In this document: piece after piece, positions 1 through 10,837 of the stretch
How positions within the stretch are numbered: the stretch's first letter is position 1
Layout of the letters: the number at the start of each line of letters is the position of its first letter
Assembly (NCBI GenBank): GCA_964058805.1
Contig: CAXKVV010000507.1
Span: 32,995-96,994, forward strand
DNA from: Schoenoplectus triqueter
Lineage: Eukaryota > Streptophyta > Magnoliopsida > Poales > Cyperaceae
DNA length: 64,000 nucleotides
Direction: 5' to 3'
Translations under genes and position numbers: made by a program
Notes under the pieces: model-generated
Told to the model about the DNA's origin: nothing
The model's input: the letters and a program-made list of their open reading frames with translations, nothing else
Databases searched by the model: none

Positions 1-1277
1 AGGAAATCACCACTCGAAAATGTGGTGAAGTAATAAAGCGCAACAAGAACCTTGGGTTGCCAGAATACAAGTTCCTTCTGAAGGTGATTGTTAACTCAGG
101 CATAGGTGAAAGAACTTACGGCCCAGGAAACATCCTCGAAGGGCGTGAAGAATCACCGACACTCAATGATGCCATCAAAGAAATGGATGAATTTTTGGAT
201 GTATCAGTTCATGATTTATTTGTGAAAACAAAGATCTCACCACGAGATGTGGATGTCTTGGTGGTTAATATTTCCACCTTCTGCCCTTCCCCTTCCCTTG
301 CATCACGAATTGTGCACCGGTACAACATGCGCGAGGATGTGAAGGCATATAATCTGTCTGCCATGGGGTGTAGTGCAACCTTGATAGCCATGGATGTGGT
401 GCAAAACATATTCAAATCCAGAAAAAGGACCCTTGCTGTGGTTGTCACGTCAGAAGCTATTAGCCCTAATTGGTACTCCGGCAATGATAAATCAATGATG
501 CTTGGTAATTGCCTTTTCCGATGTGGTGGGTCTGTCATGCTATTGACAAATGACCCCGCAATGAGTGCTCGAGCCAAGATGAGGCTCAAGTGCATGGTCC
601 GGACTCATATTGGTGCAAATGATGATGCGTTCAACAGCGCCGTACAGAAAGAAGATGACATGGGCCGTGTTGGTGTGCACCTTAGCAAGGACCTTCCCAA
701 AGCCGCGGTGCGTGCTTTTACACAGAACTTGAAGCGTCTTGTGCCTAAGGTCCTCCCATACAGTGAAATAGCACTTCTAGTTTACCACATAGTGAAGCAA
801 AAGTTGGCACAAGGAAAAGTCAATCCCAGCACAATAGTTGGTCAGATCAATTTCAAGTCCGGGATCGATCACTTTTGCTTGCATACCGGTGGGACTGCAG
901 TGATTAATGCTGTGGGATGTGCTCTGAAGCTGAGTGAGTATGATGACGAACCGGCAAGAATGACACTGCACCGATGGGGCAACACATCTGCAAGTAGCAT
1001 ATGGTACGTATTGGGGTACATGGAGGCAAAAAAGAGGCTGAAGAAAAAGGATAGAGTGCTTATGATCAGCTTTGGATCAGGTTTCAAGTGCAACAGTTGC
1101 CTCTGGGAGGTAAATAGAGATTTAGGAGATAGAGATGCTTGGGATGATTGTGTCGATGATTATCCCCCACAAAACCTAGTCAACCCATACTTGGAAAAGT
1201 TTGGATGGATCAATGAAGAGACTGAGGAGACTTTTAACAGGGAGAGGTTGGAGGCTTTTAGAAAAGAGTCGTGGTAA
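1..1277 (+). CDS. KCS: 3-ketoacyl-CoA synthase (KCS), 5'-truncated by the window edge
   Basis: The condensing enzyme of the ER fatty acid elongase joins malonyl-CoA to a long-chain acyl-CoA to make very-long-chain fatty acids for wax, suberin or sphingolipids. The frame is open from base 3 and aligns from its first codons with residue ~48 onward of the paralogue at 15986-17401, so roughly 47 N-terminal residues and the membrane anchor lie outside the window; the real start is not visible. Stop TAA is at 1275-1277. Catalytic Cys is TGT at 369-371 in NLSAMGCSATL, the His is in HFCLHTGG (base ~882), and the Asn is in HRWGNTSAS, 33 residues after the His as in FAE1-type enzymes. The two family domains (FAE1/CUT1-type condensing domain, then ACP_syn_III_C) are both represented. 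There are no introns. From memory the sequence looks closest to the KCS3/KCS12/KCS19 branch of Arabidopsis; that placement is an inference. The Ala before Met-Gly-Cys and Thr after Cys-Ser-Ala depart from the usual Gly residues. Confidence 0.93.
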   Translation, partial: EITTRKCGEVIKRNKNLGLPEYKFLLKVIVNSGIGERTYGPGNILEGREESPTLNDAIKEMDEFLDVSVHDLFVKTKISPRDVDVLVVNISTFCPSPSLASRIVHRYNMREDVKAYNLSAMGCSATLIAMDVVQNIFKSRKRTLAVVVTSEAISPNWYSGNDKSMMLGNCLFRCGGSVMLLTNDPAMSARAKMRLKCMVRTHIGANDDAFNSAVQKEDDMGRVGVHLSKDLPKAAVRAFTQNLKRLVPKVLPYSEIALLVYHIVKQKLAQGKVNPSTIVGQINFKSGIDHFCLHTGGTAVINAVGCALKLSEYDDEPARMTLHRWGNTSASSIWYVLGYMEAKKRLKKKDRVLMISFGSGFKCNSCLWEVNRDLGDRDAWDDCVDDYPPQNLVNPYLEKFGWINEETEETFNRERLEAFRKESW

Positions 1278-1847
1278 GAAAATAATGCACAATTTGTGTG
1301 TTGTAACTTGAAACATGCATTAAGATGAGAAAAAGAAGATGTGTAAACCAGATATTTGTTGTGGTTGTTGTTGGTTTGTTGATATTTGAAAATCTGCCTA
1401 CTTTTTTTCTGTTTTCTCAGTTAAAAGTTATTTAAAACAACAGCTTTCAAAATGAACTCTAAAACAAATTTTCTAACGTGTAATTGTTTAACATTTGCTC
1501 GGCACAAAGCGTACAATTTTTCAAGGGAAAATTGTTTATTTATCACTATACAATTTTTAAATTAGAAAATTGTCACTGCAAACTTTCAATTCAATTAAGA
1601 GAATTATCATTACAAAACTAATTTGTTCTTAAAATTACCACTCCACCTATTTAATCAGAATTAAAAAAAATCTGAAAATTTAAAGATACACTACTACGAG
1701 AGAAAAAAAAACTTTGACAATGGTTGTTGATTAAGTTTAATAATGATTATTGAACCGTCAGTAAAGAAAGGTATTAGGAAAACTATTGAAAATTATTGTC
1801 AAATATGTAGTGTACGTGAGTCAAAACAGATTAATAACAACACAGAA
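1278..1847. other. KCS 3' flank with repeat fragments
   Basis: This tract holds the presumed 3' UTR of the first KCS, with no gene. A repeat end beginning GGGAAAATTG at about 1525 carries degenerate phrases of the type TCACTACAAA. The same phrases recur, reversed, just before 10585, so both may be ends of one MULE-like family. At 1689-1812 a 124-bp stretch starts CACTACTACGAGAG and ends in GTAGTG, with TTTGACAAT near both ends. It could be a tiny CACTA derivative, but no target duplication is seen. Confidence 0.4.
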
Positions 1848-2552
1848 CACTACTAAAATATGCAACAAAAGCTTGGATAAAAAGTGAATCAGTTCCATGT
1901 GTACCTCGATGCAATAAGTAAATAGCATGCACTTACCCTTGCCTAAATACCTATGAGACAGAACTGCACGCTACTAAATATCAGTTGCATAGGGCCTATG
2001 CCACTAGCTATGGCGTGCATAAGCTGATAATTGTCAGCTTGGGCTGACGCATGGCACTAGTTTTACTCACCCTGATCCAAACCCAAAGCGGTAGCATGGT
2101 TGTCACTTGTTTATCTCTTGAGCCTACCCTTGCCATAACTTATTGACGCTATTCTCTGTTTCCCTTTAGAAATTTGATATTTAAAAAAAATTATCATGGT
2201 TACTTTGGTGGTTGCTTGGGTATTTTGGCATGCAAACTTATCGTGTTCATCTCGAGTTGCCAGGGTAATTTGGCGTGCATAATTGTTGTGCTCATCTTAT
2301 TGAATAGCTGGGGTGTGTTTCGTGTGTATATCCTTAACATCAATATTGTATATACAATGTATGAAACATTTCATTCCCTCCATTTATTTCCCTTTAAAAA
2401 ATATTATCCCTAAAATAATAACATCCAATGATATCAAATATAATACAAATATCCATTCAGCACAAAGTCTATCTATTTAAAATAGCATTCATCCATACTT
2501 GATATAGTTCATATTGTTCATATATTTCATTCAACTACAAAAGAGTGAGTAC

Positions 2553-2970
2553 CTGAACACTTCCAAAAAGATGGGGCAACTCAGCCTCCAGTTCCAACAT
2601 ATCATCAAATGTCATCTATCAAACAAAGAGAACCATACCTAATTCTACACAACACCATCCATACTAATTGGTGTTCAAAAAATCAGAACTAAAAGTAAAA
2701 ATTATGAAGTAATAAACTTCCCTAGTAAATTCTCCCACTGATACCAACCAAAATATATCATAATTCGTTTCTAACATGCAGTTCTTACCCGATAAGACTA
2801 TTCAGCATGTTTGGATCTGAGCCGGTACTTGAGAACCTGTGATTGAGTCTTAGTTGGATGTTTGATGGATTGTGTTGTCTTATGCATGCTCACTTGTGCA
2901 CCCACCTGTGGTGGCTCTTGATTTGCCACTGATTCTCCACTGCCTTGTGCACACTCCTGTTGAGGTGCTT
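2553..2970 (-). pseudogene. Exon-like coding fragments inside the CACTA element
   Basis: I do not recognise the protein. On the minus strand, a segment at about 2955-2810 is open and reads as Gln/Ser/Lys-rich protein ending in LRSKHAE and a TAG. It is preceded by a possible CAG acceptor and followed by GTAAGAAC. A second segment, 2615-2553, is a clean 21-codon open piece bounded by TTTGATAG on its 5' side and a GTACTC donor on its 3' side. It reads MTFDDMLELEAELPHLF and onward. Acidic/hydrophobic composition and intact splice borders suggest genuine exons, either of a degraded element protein or of a captured host gene. Confidence 0.35.
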
Positions 2971-3584
2971 AAGCTGATGATTGAATCTATTTTGAAGTTT
3001 GGCCATAATTAAATTTGTCATTATGGTTTGTTTGCTGATCATATGTATTAAAATTGTCTAATTGTTAGAACTTTCATATTAGTTAGATATCATATAACTT
3101 GATGTTTTAGTCAAGTGCTAAACTATGTTGTTGTCAGAGAAGATTGATTAGGAACCTAGTTGGATTAATTCTAGGGGATTTCCTATCATGGCATAATTAT
3201 TTTGTAAATTCTAATTCTGATTGTGAACCGAATCTCTTGTTATTGAACATAATTTTCTGGTATCGGAATCAGTGCAAACCAGGTACTGATTCAAAAAAGA
3301 GAGGAGAAAACCAAATACTCACATTGAATTGAGGAGCCACCTGGCAAAATCATTGTCTACCTCATGCACATTCAATTGATTATACACTTAGAAAAATACT
3401 TTAAAATAGACAATTAATAAAGAAAATTTAAACCTTTGTTATCTGACAAGTTATTGAGAGGCATACAACAACCATTCATCCTATACATAACCTACGACAA
3501 ACAAAAATGAGACTAAAGCCCAAATCAAATAGAAAAAAAAGGTATAATGAAGAATAGTAAGATTAGAATGTCCCAATTTACCTT

Positions 3585-3728
3585 CTTTGTATCGACGATG
3601 GCCCCTCTCTTGGTGCGAGAAGTATTGAAAGTCGGAGAATCGGAGAGTGAAGTTTCTGAAAGGAGGAGAAAGTGAAAAATTGAAGAATCGAGGAGGGAGT
3701 GAAAACCCTAAGAATGAAATTTATAAAG
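3585..3728 (-). promoter_or_regulatory. TATA box and first leader exon of the CACTA cargo transcript
   Basis: Read on the minus strand, TTTATAAATT at about 3728-3718 is followed after roughly 30 bases by a CT-rich leader with CTTAGGGTTTTCACTCCC, typical of plant 5' UTRs. The leader ends near 3585 at a good donor, AAG then GTAAAT. It points into the exon-like pieces at 2970-2553 and supports transcription of the element interior. Confidence 0.4.
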
Positions 3729-4276
3729 CGAAATCCCAATCTCATTTGGCGGACTTTACATGGGCAAACTTTTATCCAAAGTTTATCGAGAATGAAAACG
3801 ATTCCAGTTCTATGCAATCTTATTTATATGTGAGTTAACTTTATTTATTTCCATTGTATATTCATAGAATAATAGTTATAAAGGTAAAGCATATACTTCT
3901 CTGGGGAACCGGTCGAAATGAGGAGGAATTTTGGATATCCAGCTGTGAACCATATTTGACTATTATTATTATTATTATTTAAATTTTTATAACTTGTAAT
4001 AGCTTGTGTATTTTGCCTCAGTGGCATCGAAGGATGAAAAATAAATATTTATTTATGCGGGAATAATGGTAGCTTCTTCTGAAAATTAGTTGCTTGGGTA
4101 GATATTTTACAGTGGCATCGAAAAATAATTTGCTTGTGGCATGCATCGGTAATGGCATGGTCACACCCATGATATTCATTTAATTATGAAGCCTTGATTT
4201 TTAAATAGTATGGGTCTTCAAATATGCAAGCTATTGTCATGTACTACCCAAGCAAGTGCGGCATATTCTAGTAGTG

Positions 4277-5841
4277 AAACTAGGATTTTGCAACGGTTAT
4301 TACGCGGAAACCGTTGTTAAATAAGGCTTTAGCAATGGTTTCCACACAACAGCCATTGCTAAACACATGATTAACAACAGTTTTCACTCATGATTAACAC
4401 ATAATTACGTTGAAACCTGTGAAATTTATTTAAATAGTTATGTAGCAACGGATTTTAAGTTGGAGCCGTTGCAAAATCTCATTTTTTTTAAGTCAAATAA
4501 TGTTCTGTAGCAGTTTTCTGATGGAACTGATGTTAAATATATATATATAGAGAGAGAGAGAGAGTTATAGAGTGGAGATAGCGTGAGCTTAAGCTCACGG
4601 AGGCCTTCCGTGAGCTTAACTCAAAAAACATATTAAATCATCTCGAAATTTTAATTTATCATTCTCATTAAATTCTTTATATAAAAATCTCATGGGATGC
4701 AAAAATTTAGAGCGTTTTGAGTTTTTTAAGTCACCGTTTTTAATTTTTTAAAATGATGTTCAAGTATTGAATATATTATTATTATTTTTAGAGCTGATTT
4801 TCAAAAATTAAAAACGATGACTTAAAAAGCTCAAAACGCTCCAAATTTTTGCATCCCATGAGATTTTCATATAAAGAATTTAATGAGAATGATAAATTAA
4901 AATTTTGAGATGATTTAATATATTTTTTGAGTTAAGCTCACGGAAGGCCTCCGTGAGCTTAAGCTCACGCTATCTCCACTCTATATATATATATATATAT
5001 TAAAAAATATTTGTTTCTCGGTTGCTAGCCCAGATTGCTAGCATACATAATTTTTTCATAAATCATAATACAAACAACTAAATTATATACAACATCACAT
5101 ACATACATCACAAACAATTAACATATATATGCATCACATATTATATATTTAATAATATACTATATTATTCACTAATCAACAACTATTATTATCTCAGCAG
5201 ATCAAAATCAAAAAATATTATTTATGATAATATATAACTAACTATATAGAAAAATACTATCATCTACTAATTAAGAACTAAAAGTATAAAATTTTAAATA
5301 TACCATAATAGTAAAATTCCTAAAGAGAGGGAAGGGGATCAAAGAGATCAACGGCAATCTTGAAGAAAAGGGGATCAAAAAGGTAGCTTCAATTTGAACA
5401 GCAAGGAGAAATCGAGCTAGGAGAGGCGTAGTCAGAGAAGAAGAGGAAAGGAGAAGAGAAAAGAATAGGAGAAGGATAAATTATCGAAACCCATAGGATT
5501 TTATAAAAACACATTTAACAATGTTTCTTTATTAGAAACATTGTTAAAGCCCCTATTTAGCAACGATTTTAGGTGAAAACTGTTGTTAAATCCTTTCACA
5601 ATAATTCTGAAGTGGAACCGTTGTTAAATACTTTTGCAACAGTTTACTCTAAAAATCATTATTAAATAGGAGAGAGAAAGAAATCTCTATTATATTATAG
5701 TTTTAACAACATCTCTTTTTAGAAAACCGTTATAAAAAATATTCTTCAATATTTAAGAATTGCCACTCAGCTCTTTTAGCAACAGTTAGTACTTAAAATC
5801 ATAATTAAATGGATGTTGTCTAACCTTCATTCTGTTATAGT
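4277..5841. mobile_element. Degenerate CACTA-like element with AACCGTTG subterminal repeats
   Basis: The right end at 5829-5841 reads TTCTGTTATAGTG, the inverse of CACTATAACAGAA. Both flanks carry many direct and inverted copies of phrases like AACCGTTGTTAAAT and GCAACGGTTTTC (4294-4500 and 5515-5820), the arrangement seen in plant CACTA subterminal zones. The left terminus next to 4277 is degraded (AAACTAGGATTTTGCAACGG). No transposase is left. A purine-rich stretch at 5320-5480 looks like a minus-strand 5' leader. A 420-bp foldback has inserted at 4566-4985. Confidence 0.5.
4566..4985. repeat. Foldback MITE, family A copy 1
   Basis: Two arms of about 180 bp are near-perfect inverted copies. 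The left tip is TATAGAGTGGAGATAGCGTG and the right tip is its complement. The tip region itself contains the 16-bp palindrome GTGAGCTTAAGCTCAC. A loop of roughly 50 bp (4751-4800) contains TATTATTATTATTTTTAGAG. The element lies between a TA/GA microsatellite (about 4541-4565) and a TA run (4983-5001), and is nested inside the CACTA-like element. Confidence 0.85.
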
Positions 5842-6516
5842 GATACCAACAATACATTTCTCCTCCTCTACTTCTCTTCTACATGGTGAAATCCCAAACT
5901 AGCTAAAACAACTCCATCAAGTCGATCACAGTAATTTGTTCCATTAGCAAACTTGTACAAATTTCGAACGAAAGATTGATTCTCGTAGGTTACGGAACTG
6001 CAATAAGATGGCACAAAACTGGGATCATGGATATCCGTTCCTAAATTTTTTTAAACGTTATCAGTGTCATGTGTTGAGAATAGTAAACTCCAAGTTCCGA
6101 TCCTGAAGGATTAAGAGTTCGGAAATCCGATCACCTTGAGATACCCCCATGTCGAACCTGAAGAAGCAGCATAAGGATGAGCGAGTACCAAAGGTAAAGT
6201 TCGAGATGGGCCAGAGCTTAACAGCTCGGGAACATCAGGAAGCTCGAGATGAACTCGAGATAGATAACGTAGGATATTTCTGACATCCGACGCATGTATC
6301 AGAGATAGCTGATGGAAGCAGCAGTGGAATTGACAGAAGTGTGGCTAGACAATTAATGTCACTATATAGCTAGGATAGTTAGGATCAAATTGATTGTATA
6401 AGATTGCAGGTACATTAATGACACTGAGCACTACAAATAGAGGAGTAATGCAGTGTATTTGTCCATGACACTGACCACTCATAGGCTCGGGTTATATTTG
6501 TCCATGTCGTATTGTA
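5842..6516. other. Intergenic, possible LTR remnant
   Basis: No gene is seen. From about 5990 to 6480 the base composition is less AT-rich than its surroundings, and a TACAAATAGAGG motif near 6433 resembles a promoter TATA region of an LTR. I could not find LTR borders or a second copy, so this assignment is weak. Confidence 0.25.
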
Positions 6517-7310
6517 TTGCATCTATACCATATCATATCATATCATATATTATTATATCATGTTTATATGTCATATTATATTATATGTATACCATATCAT
6601 ATCATATATTATTATATCATGTTTATATGTCATATTATATTGTATTTATACCATATCATATCATATGTTATTATATTATATCATATTATTATATCGTATT
6701 ATATTATATTATCGTGTTATTATATATCTTGTATTATGTTATATTATAATATATTTTATTGCATCATATTTCATATTATTGTATTATATTGTACTATTTT
6801 ATATTATTGTATCACATTATATCTCCTCATATTATATTATATCATATGATATTATATTATCATATCATATTATATAGTCATGTTGTATTATATTATTATA
6901 TCATTATTATCATTTTATTATAACATGTTATATTATCATATTGTGTCATATTATATTATATTATATTACATACTATATCATATTATATTATATTTTATCA
7001 TATCATATTTATATATTTTCATTATATCATACCATAGTTGTATTATGTCATATTATATTGTATCATATTATTATATCATGTTTATATTGTATCATACCAT
7101 AATTATATTATATTTTTATCATATTATTTTATATTATTATATTCATACCATATTATATTATATTTCATTATAGAATGTTTATATTATTTATCATCAATTA
7201 TATATATATATCACTTTATGTATATTAATATGTATAAAATATATATATAATATCTATCTAATATATTATATTATTTAGATATATTTTATTATATTAAATC
7301 TCAAAGTCAA
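6517..7310. repeat. Low-complexity tract of ATATC/ATATT words
   Basis: About 0.8 kb consists almost only of A, T and scattered C/G in words such as ATATCATATC, TATTATATC and TTATATTG. Apparent open frames rich in Tyr, Ile, Ser and His occur in all three plus frames, which shows they are artefacts of the repeat. Confidence 0.85.
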
Positions 7311-9328
7311 AGTATTTTTATTCTAGAAAATACTATAAGAAATATAGAGTTTTTAAAAATTGTATAAGTACGTTGCTGACATTTGTCATCTCCTACTCTT
7401 GTTGGAACTTGGTACGTTCACAAAAAGTGGCTGTAAATTTGGGTTAATTTGGATCTTAAGAGGGCATCCAAATGAACCATTTTCATCATTATTATATTAA
7501 TTTCGGAATTTTCTTTTATGGTTATTGGTCCAGAATTTAGCTTTATTCCTTGACATCCTAGGCCAAGACCCAGATGCTCTTTATTTTGTTTGCTGGGCTC
7601 TGCTTTGAACCTTTTAATGTTTTCTTTTTCATTATTATTTTTAGATGGGCAGCCTTCATATTTTCTGTGGGTTAATTAAATCTTCCCAGGCCATCTTTTT
7701 TTTGAAGTTTATTCTTTGTCAGTTGGGCCACAGTTCTTCTTTCTCTTTTGTTTGGGCTAAATTAAAGTGCTTTTCTTTATTCTTCTTGTTGGCTGGGTCA
7801 TATTCCCCGTTACTTCAAACTGGAGCTGAAATGCTTCAATATTTGTGTCCATGATATCTTCTCTGAGTTTTTTTCCATTTGCTTCAAGATACGTGCATAG
7901 TGGCTCATCAGATGATTCTAACCCCTGATCGGAAATCAGCCGGCATGATTAGAATCGCCTTGCCACCAGTATCTCGACTGTGGTTTGATTGTGAATATCG
8001 TTACGGTGCTGAGATGAACTCTTTCCGTTTTTTATTCAATTCTTTGCTATTTTTGCATAATTCTTGGTTCGGTGGCCGTGTTTGTTAACCTTGATTACTT
8101 TGGTGCTTAACCTATGTCCCTGTACCGAAATGTAATGTTGGGTACTGGCTTCTAAAAGAAATGTTTCATTAGCATGATTATCACATTATATCTTGATGTC
8201 AATTATGTTGATAGTGTATATCACTTGATCTATATTGTGATAAGAGCACTGTCATGTTGATCCTTTCTCTTAACTGCCAAGACTAATTAGATTTTTCCCT
8301 TTTGACTCTGTGCTTTAATGGGATGCACATTTCTGTATTTATTCAGAGTCGAAAATGGATTTGAATGTGTAACTGAAATATGTTTATATGATTGATCAAT
8401 ACACACTGAAATCATTCTTTTCACTTTAGTCTAGGCAGTTAATTCTATAGTCAATGCCTTAGAAATTATTTAAATGAATTTGGTACTGCCTATATTTATG
8501 AGGCTTTTTTTTATTGGCTGTACCAAATCCATTATCTCATCAAGCAAATTTGAATATAGTTTAATCTCTTTCACAATATAGTTTAAGTGGAGATGGGAGG
8601 ATTACGAAAATCCTTCGACCACCCTTAATTACCCCGATTATGTTGTATTAGAATCTTTCCTTGTTTTGTTTAAGTGGAGGATAACGAAAATCCTTCGACT
8701 AATCCATTTATTAGTATATTTTGTAAGCCCGTCTTTTATATTTTAATGCTTAAATAGAAATGTAGGACTAAAGAAATTACAAAGGCATAAACAAGATACA
8801 GAGAACAGACGGCAGAATAAAAGAAACTTCTAAGCTTTTTAATACTAAGAGTAGAGAGCATGCTTCTTATCTTCTCTTTGAGCTCAGGTTTATATCCTCT
8901 CCTTTGTCAAATCATTAGATTTAACTATTGCCTCAGATCTAAGCCATTAACCTTTCATTGCTCATATTTAAGTAATTGCATATAAGTGAAACTATAATAA
9001 TAATTTATATATTTTTTAAAAAGAGTAAGGACTAAAAAAAAAAGAAAGTTCTCATCCAGAATCAGGCCTTGACATAGGCTTATAACCAAATATCTGGTTC
9101 CTGAGCCACATGCTTTGGAGATATGACATGCGAAAATGCAATCCAGAAGAAAGTGAGGAAGTACTGATCTGATCCAAAAAGGGAATAGTAATACTCAATG
9201 AAACTTGAACCATAAAAGCAAATTTGAGATAATAAACTTTGGTTTCATCTCAGTTAGATTTGAGTTCATCAATAAAAATGAACTATATTTTTTTTTAGAA
9301 TCATCAACTCTTTTTGCATCCTAACTAT

Positions 9329-9332
<4 letters not shown>
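7311..9332. other. Intergenic DNA without a recognisable gene
   Basis: Two short open frames (7645-7854, 7879-8088) have no familiar protein features. A local direct repeat is present: GTTTAAGTGGAG followed by CGAAAATCCTTCGAC occurs at about 8582-8621 and again at 8668-8700. Nothing else stands out. Confidence 0.4.
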
Positions 9333-9368
<36 letters not shown>

Positions 9369-9371
<3 letters not shown>

Positions 9372-9764
9372 TAATGCTATGGTGCTTCGCGAAGCAAAAA
9401 ATCTTTTGTGTTTCGCGTCCGTATCTCGAATTTAAAAGTTCAAACAGCCGATCCAAACCATTGAACATCATCTTCATATTGAAATATCCTTGGAGATCAA
9501 ATTTTATATTTTTTTGAATTTTTTTGATATTTTTTAGATGGGTACAAAGTTTGTTGATCTAAAGATTTCTGCACCATCTAAAACAAGCGACTTTGTACCC
9601 ATCTAAAAAATATCAAAAAAATTTAAAAAAATATAAAATTTGATCTTCAAGGATATTTCAATATGAAGATGATGCTCAACGGTTTGGATCGGCCATTTAA
9701 ACTTTTAAATTCGAGATACGGACGCGAAGCACAATTTTTTTTTTTTACTTCGCGAAGCACCATA

Positions 9765-9768
<4 letters not shown>
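9369..9768. repeat. Foldback MITE, family B copy 1
   Basis: The tips are GTAATGCTATGGTGCTTCGC and its complement. Arms extend through CGTCCGTATCTCGAATTT and GATCAAATTTTATATTTTTT to a central pair AGATGGGTACAAAG / CTTTGTACCCATCT. Length is 400 bp, and the internal GCTTCGCGAAGC is itself a palindrome. It is preceded by (TA)n at 9333-9368 and followed by (CT)n(AT)n at 9769-9819, after which a family C element begins. Confidence 0.85.
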
Positions 9769-9817
<49 letters not shown>

Positions 9818-9819
9818 GT

Positions 9820-10036
9820 TAGATTATTGTGAAAACGTTTGCATTTCGAGCCCAAGTGCATACGGCTCAAATTTTATCGTAACACGTCTGAAATTCAAAA
9901 TCATCATTCTCATTAAATTTTTCATATCAAAATATTGGGGGATACAAAAATTTGGGGTATTTCGAGTTTTCTAAGTATTTGTTTTGGATTTTTAAAAATC
10001 AGCAATAATAATTTAATATTTTATTATTATTTTAGT
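9820..10036. repeat. Foldback MITE, family C copy 1, half element
   Basis: It starts TTAGATTATTGTGAAAACGT, matching the tip of the complete copy at 54939-55341, and continues through the shared phrases CATTCTCATTAAATTTTTCA and GGATACAAAAATTTGG to the loop. The right arm is missing and is replaced by an LTR-like fragment from 10042. It adjoins family B copy 1 with only microsatellite between them. Confidence 0.7.
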
Positions 10037-10041
10037 GCAGA

Positions 10042-10127
10042 GATAAGTAGAATTGTATAAGAGATATTGTGTGATGTATAGTGTGAGAGATGTTTAGTAT
10101 TTAAGATTAGTTAATTAGTCAATTAAT
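10042..10127 (+). repeat. LTR fragment, copy 1
   Basis: This segment, from GATAAGTAGAATTGTATAAG to AGTTAATTAGTCAATTA, is repeated with few changes at about 10627-10712. It is the upstream part of that longer LTR-like sequence and stops before its TATA box. Confidence 0.55.
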
Positions 10128-10330
10128 TCATAAGTACTGAATTGAATAATACAAATGCACATAATAAAAAAGAAAAAATATTTCTAGCTCATAATCCAAA
10201 TATATTTCTAACAAGGTTGTAAGATCTAATGGTAGCATCATCCATTGTTGAAGCTCCTCTCCTCCTGCCAATAAAAGTGAAAACAATTGAATAAAAGTAC
10301 AGCAATGCAAAAATTTGACAATAGCTAAAA

Positions 10331-10470
10331 CAAATAAAATCAAATTTAACCTCTTTGTGCTTGGATCATGATTCGTAGCAGCCATTGGACCTGTGGAAAT
10401 TGGTTGTTTGCATGTCCTTTGTTGATGTCCGAACTGCTTGCACCTCTTACATTTATGTATAATTATTTGG
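10331..10470 (-). pseudogene. Zinc-knuckle remnant, probably the C-terminus of a MULE transposase
   Basis: On the minus strand an open segment reads HKCKRCKQFGHQQRTCKQP, a CX2CX4HX4C zinc knuckle of the form found near the C-terminus of plant Mutator-like transposases (family knowledge). The frame continues through STGPMAATNHDPSTKR to a possible GTTAAA donor. A further segment from about 10264 may follow an intron ending TTGGCAG. Everything upstream of the knuckle is missing. At about 10585 a GGGAAAATTGG end, read on the minus strand, could be the element terminus. A Copia or FAR1-type zinc knuckle is the alternative. Confidence 0.45.
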
Positions 10471-10604
10471 TGGTAATGGCAAAATTAAACACTACAAGAG
10501 TTTAGAATGGTAATTTTCAAAGTTGATTTTTTGCAATGATATTTTTCAAAATGGACAGTTTTGTAGTGGCAATTATCCAATTTTCCCTTTAATCTATATT
10601 GTGA

Positions 10605-10810
10605 TAAGTAGAATTGTATAAGTTGAGATAAGTAGAATTATACAGGAGATATTGTGTGATGTATAGTGTGAGAGATGTTTAATATTTAAGATTAGTTAAT
10701 TAGTCAATTAGTCTATAAATAGAGACTTAGTCATTATAATCAAATCAATCCAAGATAATAAAAAATTGTTCTCACTTCTCTCCATTCCCCTCTCATCACT
10801 AATCCTAACA
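10605..10810 (+). repeat. LTR fragment, copy 2, with TATA and 3' end
   Basis: It contains the segment repeated at 10042-10127, then CTATAAATAGAGAC (TATA box about 10713), a CT-rich transcribed leader and the end CTAATCCTAACA. That layout is typical of the 3' half of a short plant Copia LTR. The 5' boundary is not clear. No primer-binding site follows, so it is not in its original context. Confidence 0.5.
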
Positions 10811-10837
10811 TATGCACTGTATATTTGCTCAACAGAT

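Larger units (their letters stand above)
1848..4276. mobile_element. Non-autonomous CACTA (En/Spm) transposon
   Basis: The left end reads CACTACTAAAATATGC and the right end is the inverted CACTACTAGAATATGC, a 16-bp terminal inverted repeat with one mismatch. Subterminal motifs such as TTGCTTGGGTA and GGCATGC recur near both ends, as expected for CACTA transposase-binding zones. The flanking triplets are GAA on the left and AAA on the right, a near-match for the 3-bp target duplication. At 2.4 kb it encodes no recognisable transposase. The interior has a minus-strand promoter and exon-like pieces that are listed separately, so it may be a gene-carrying derivative. Confidence 0.75.

Noticed and set aside
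6453..6877. Tyr/Ile/Ser/His-rich frames of 98-121 codons
   Set aside because: By-product of the ATATC low-complexity tract, open in three frames at once.
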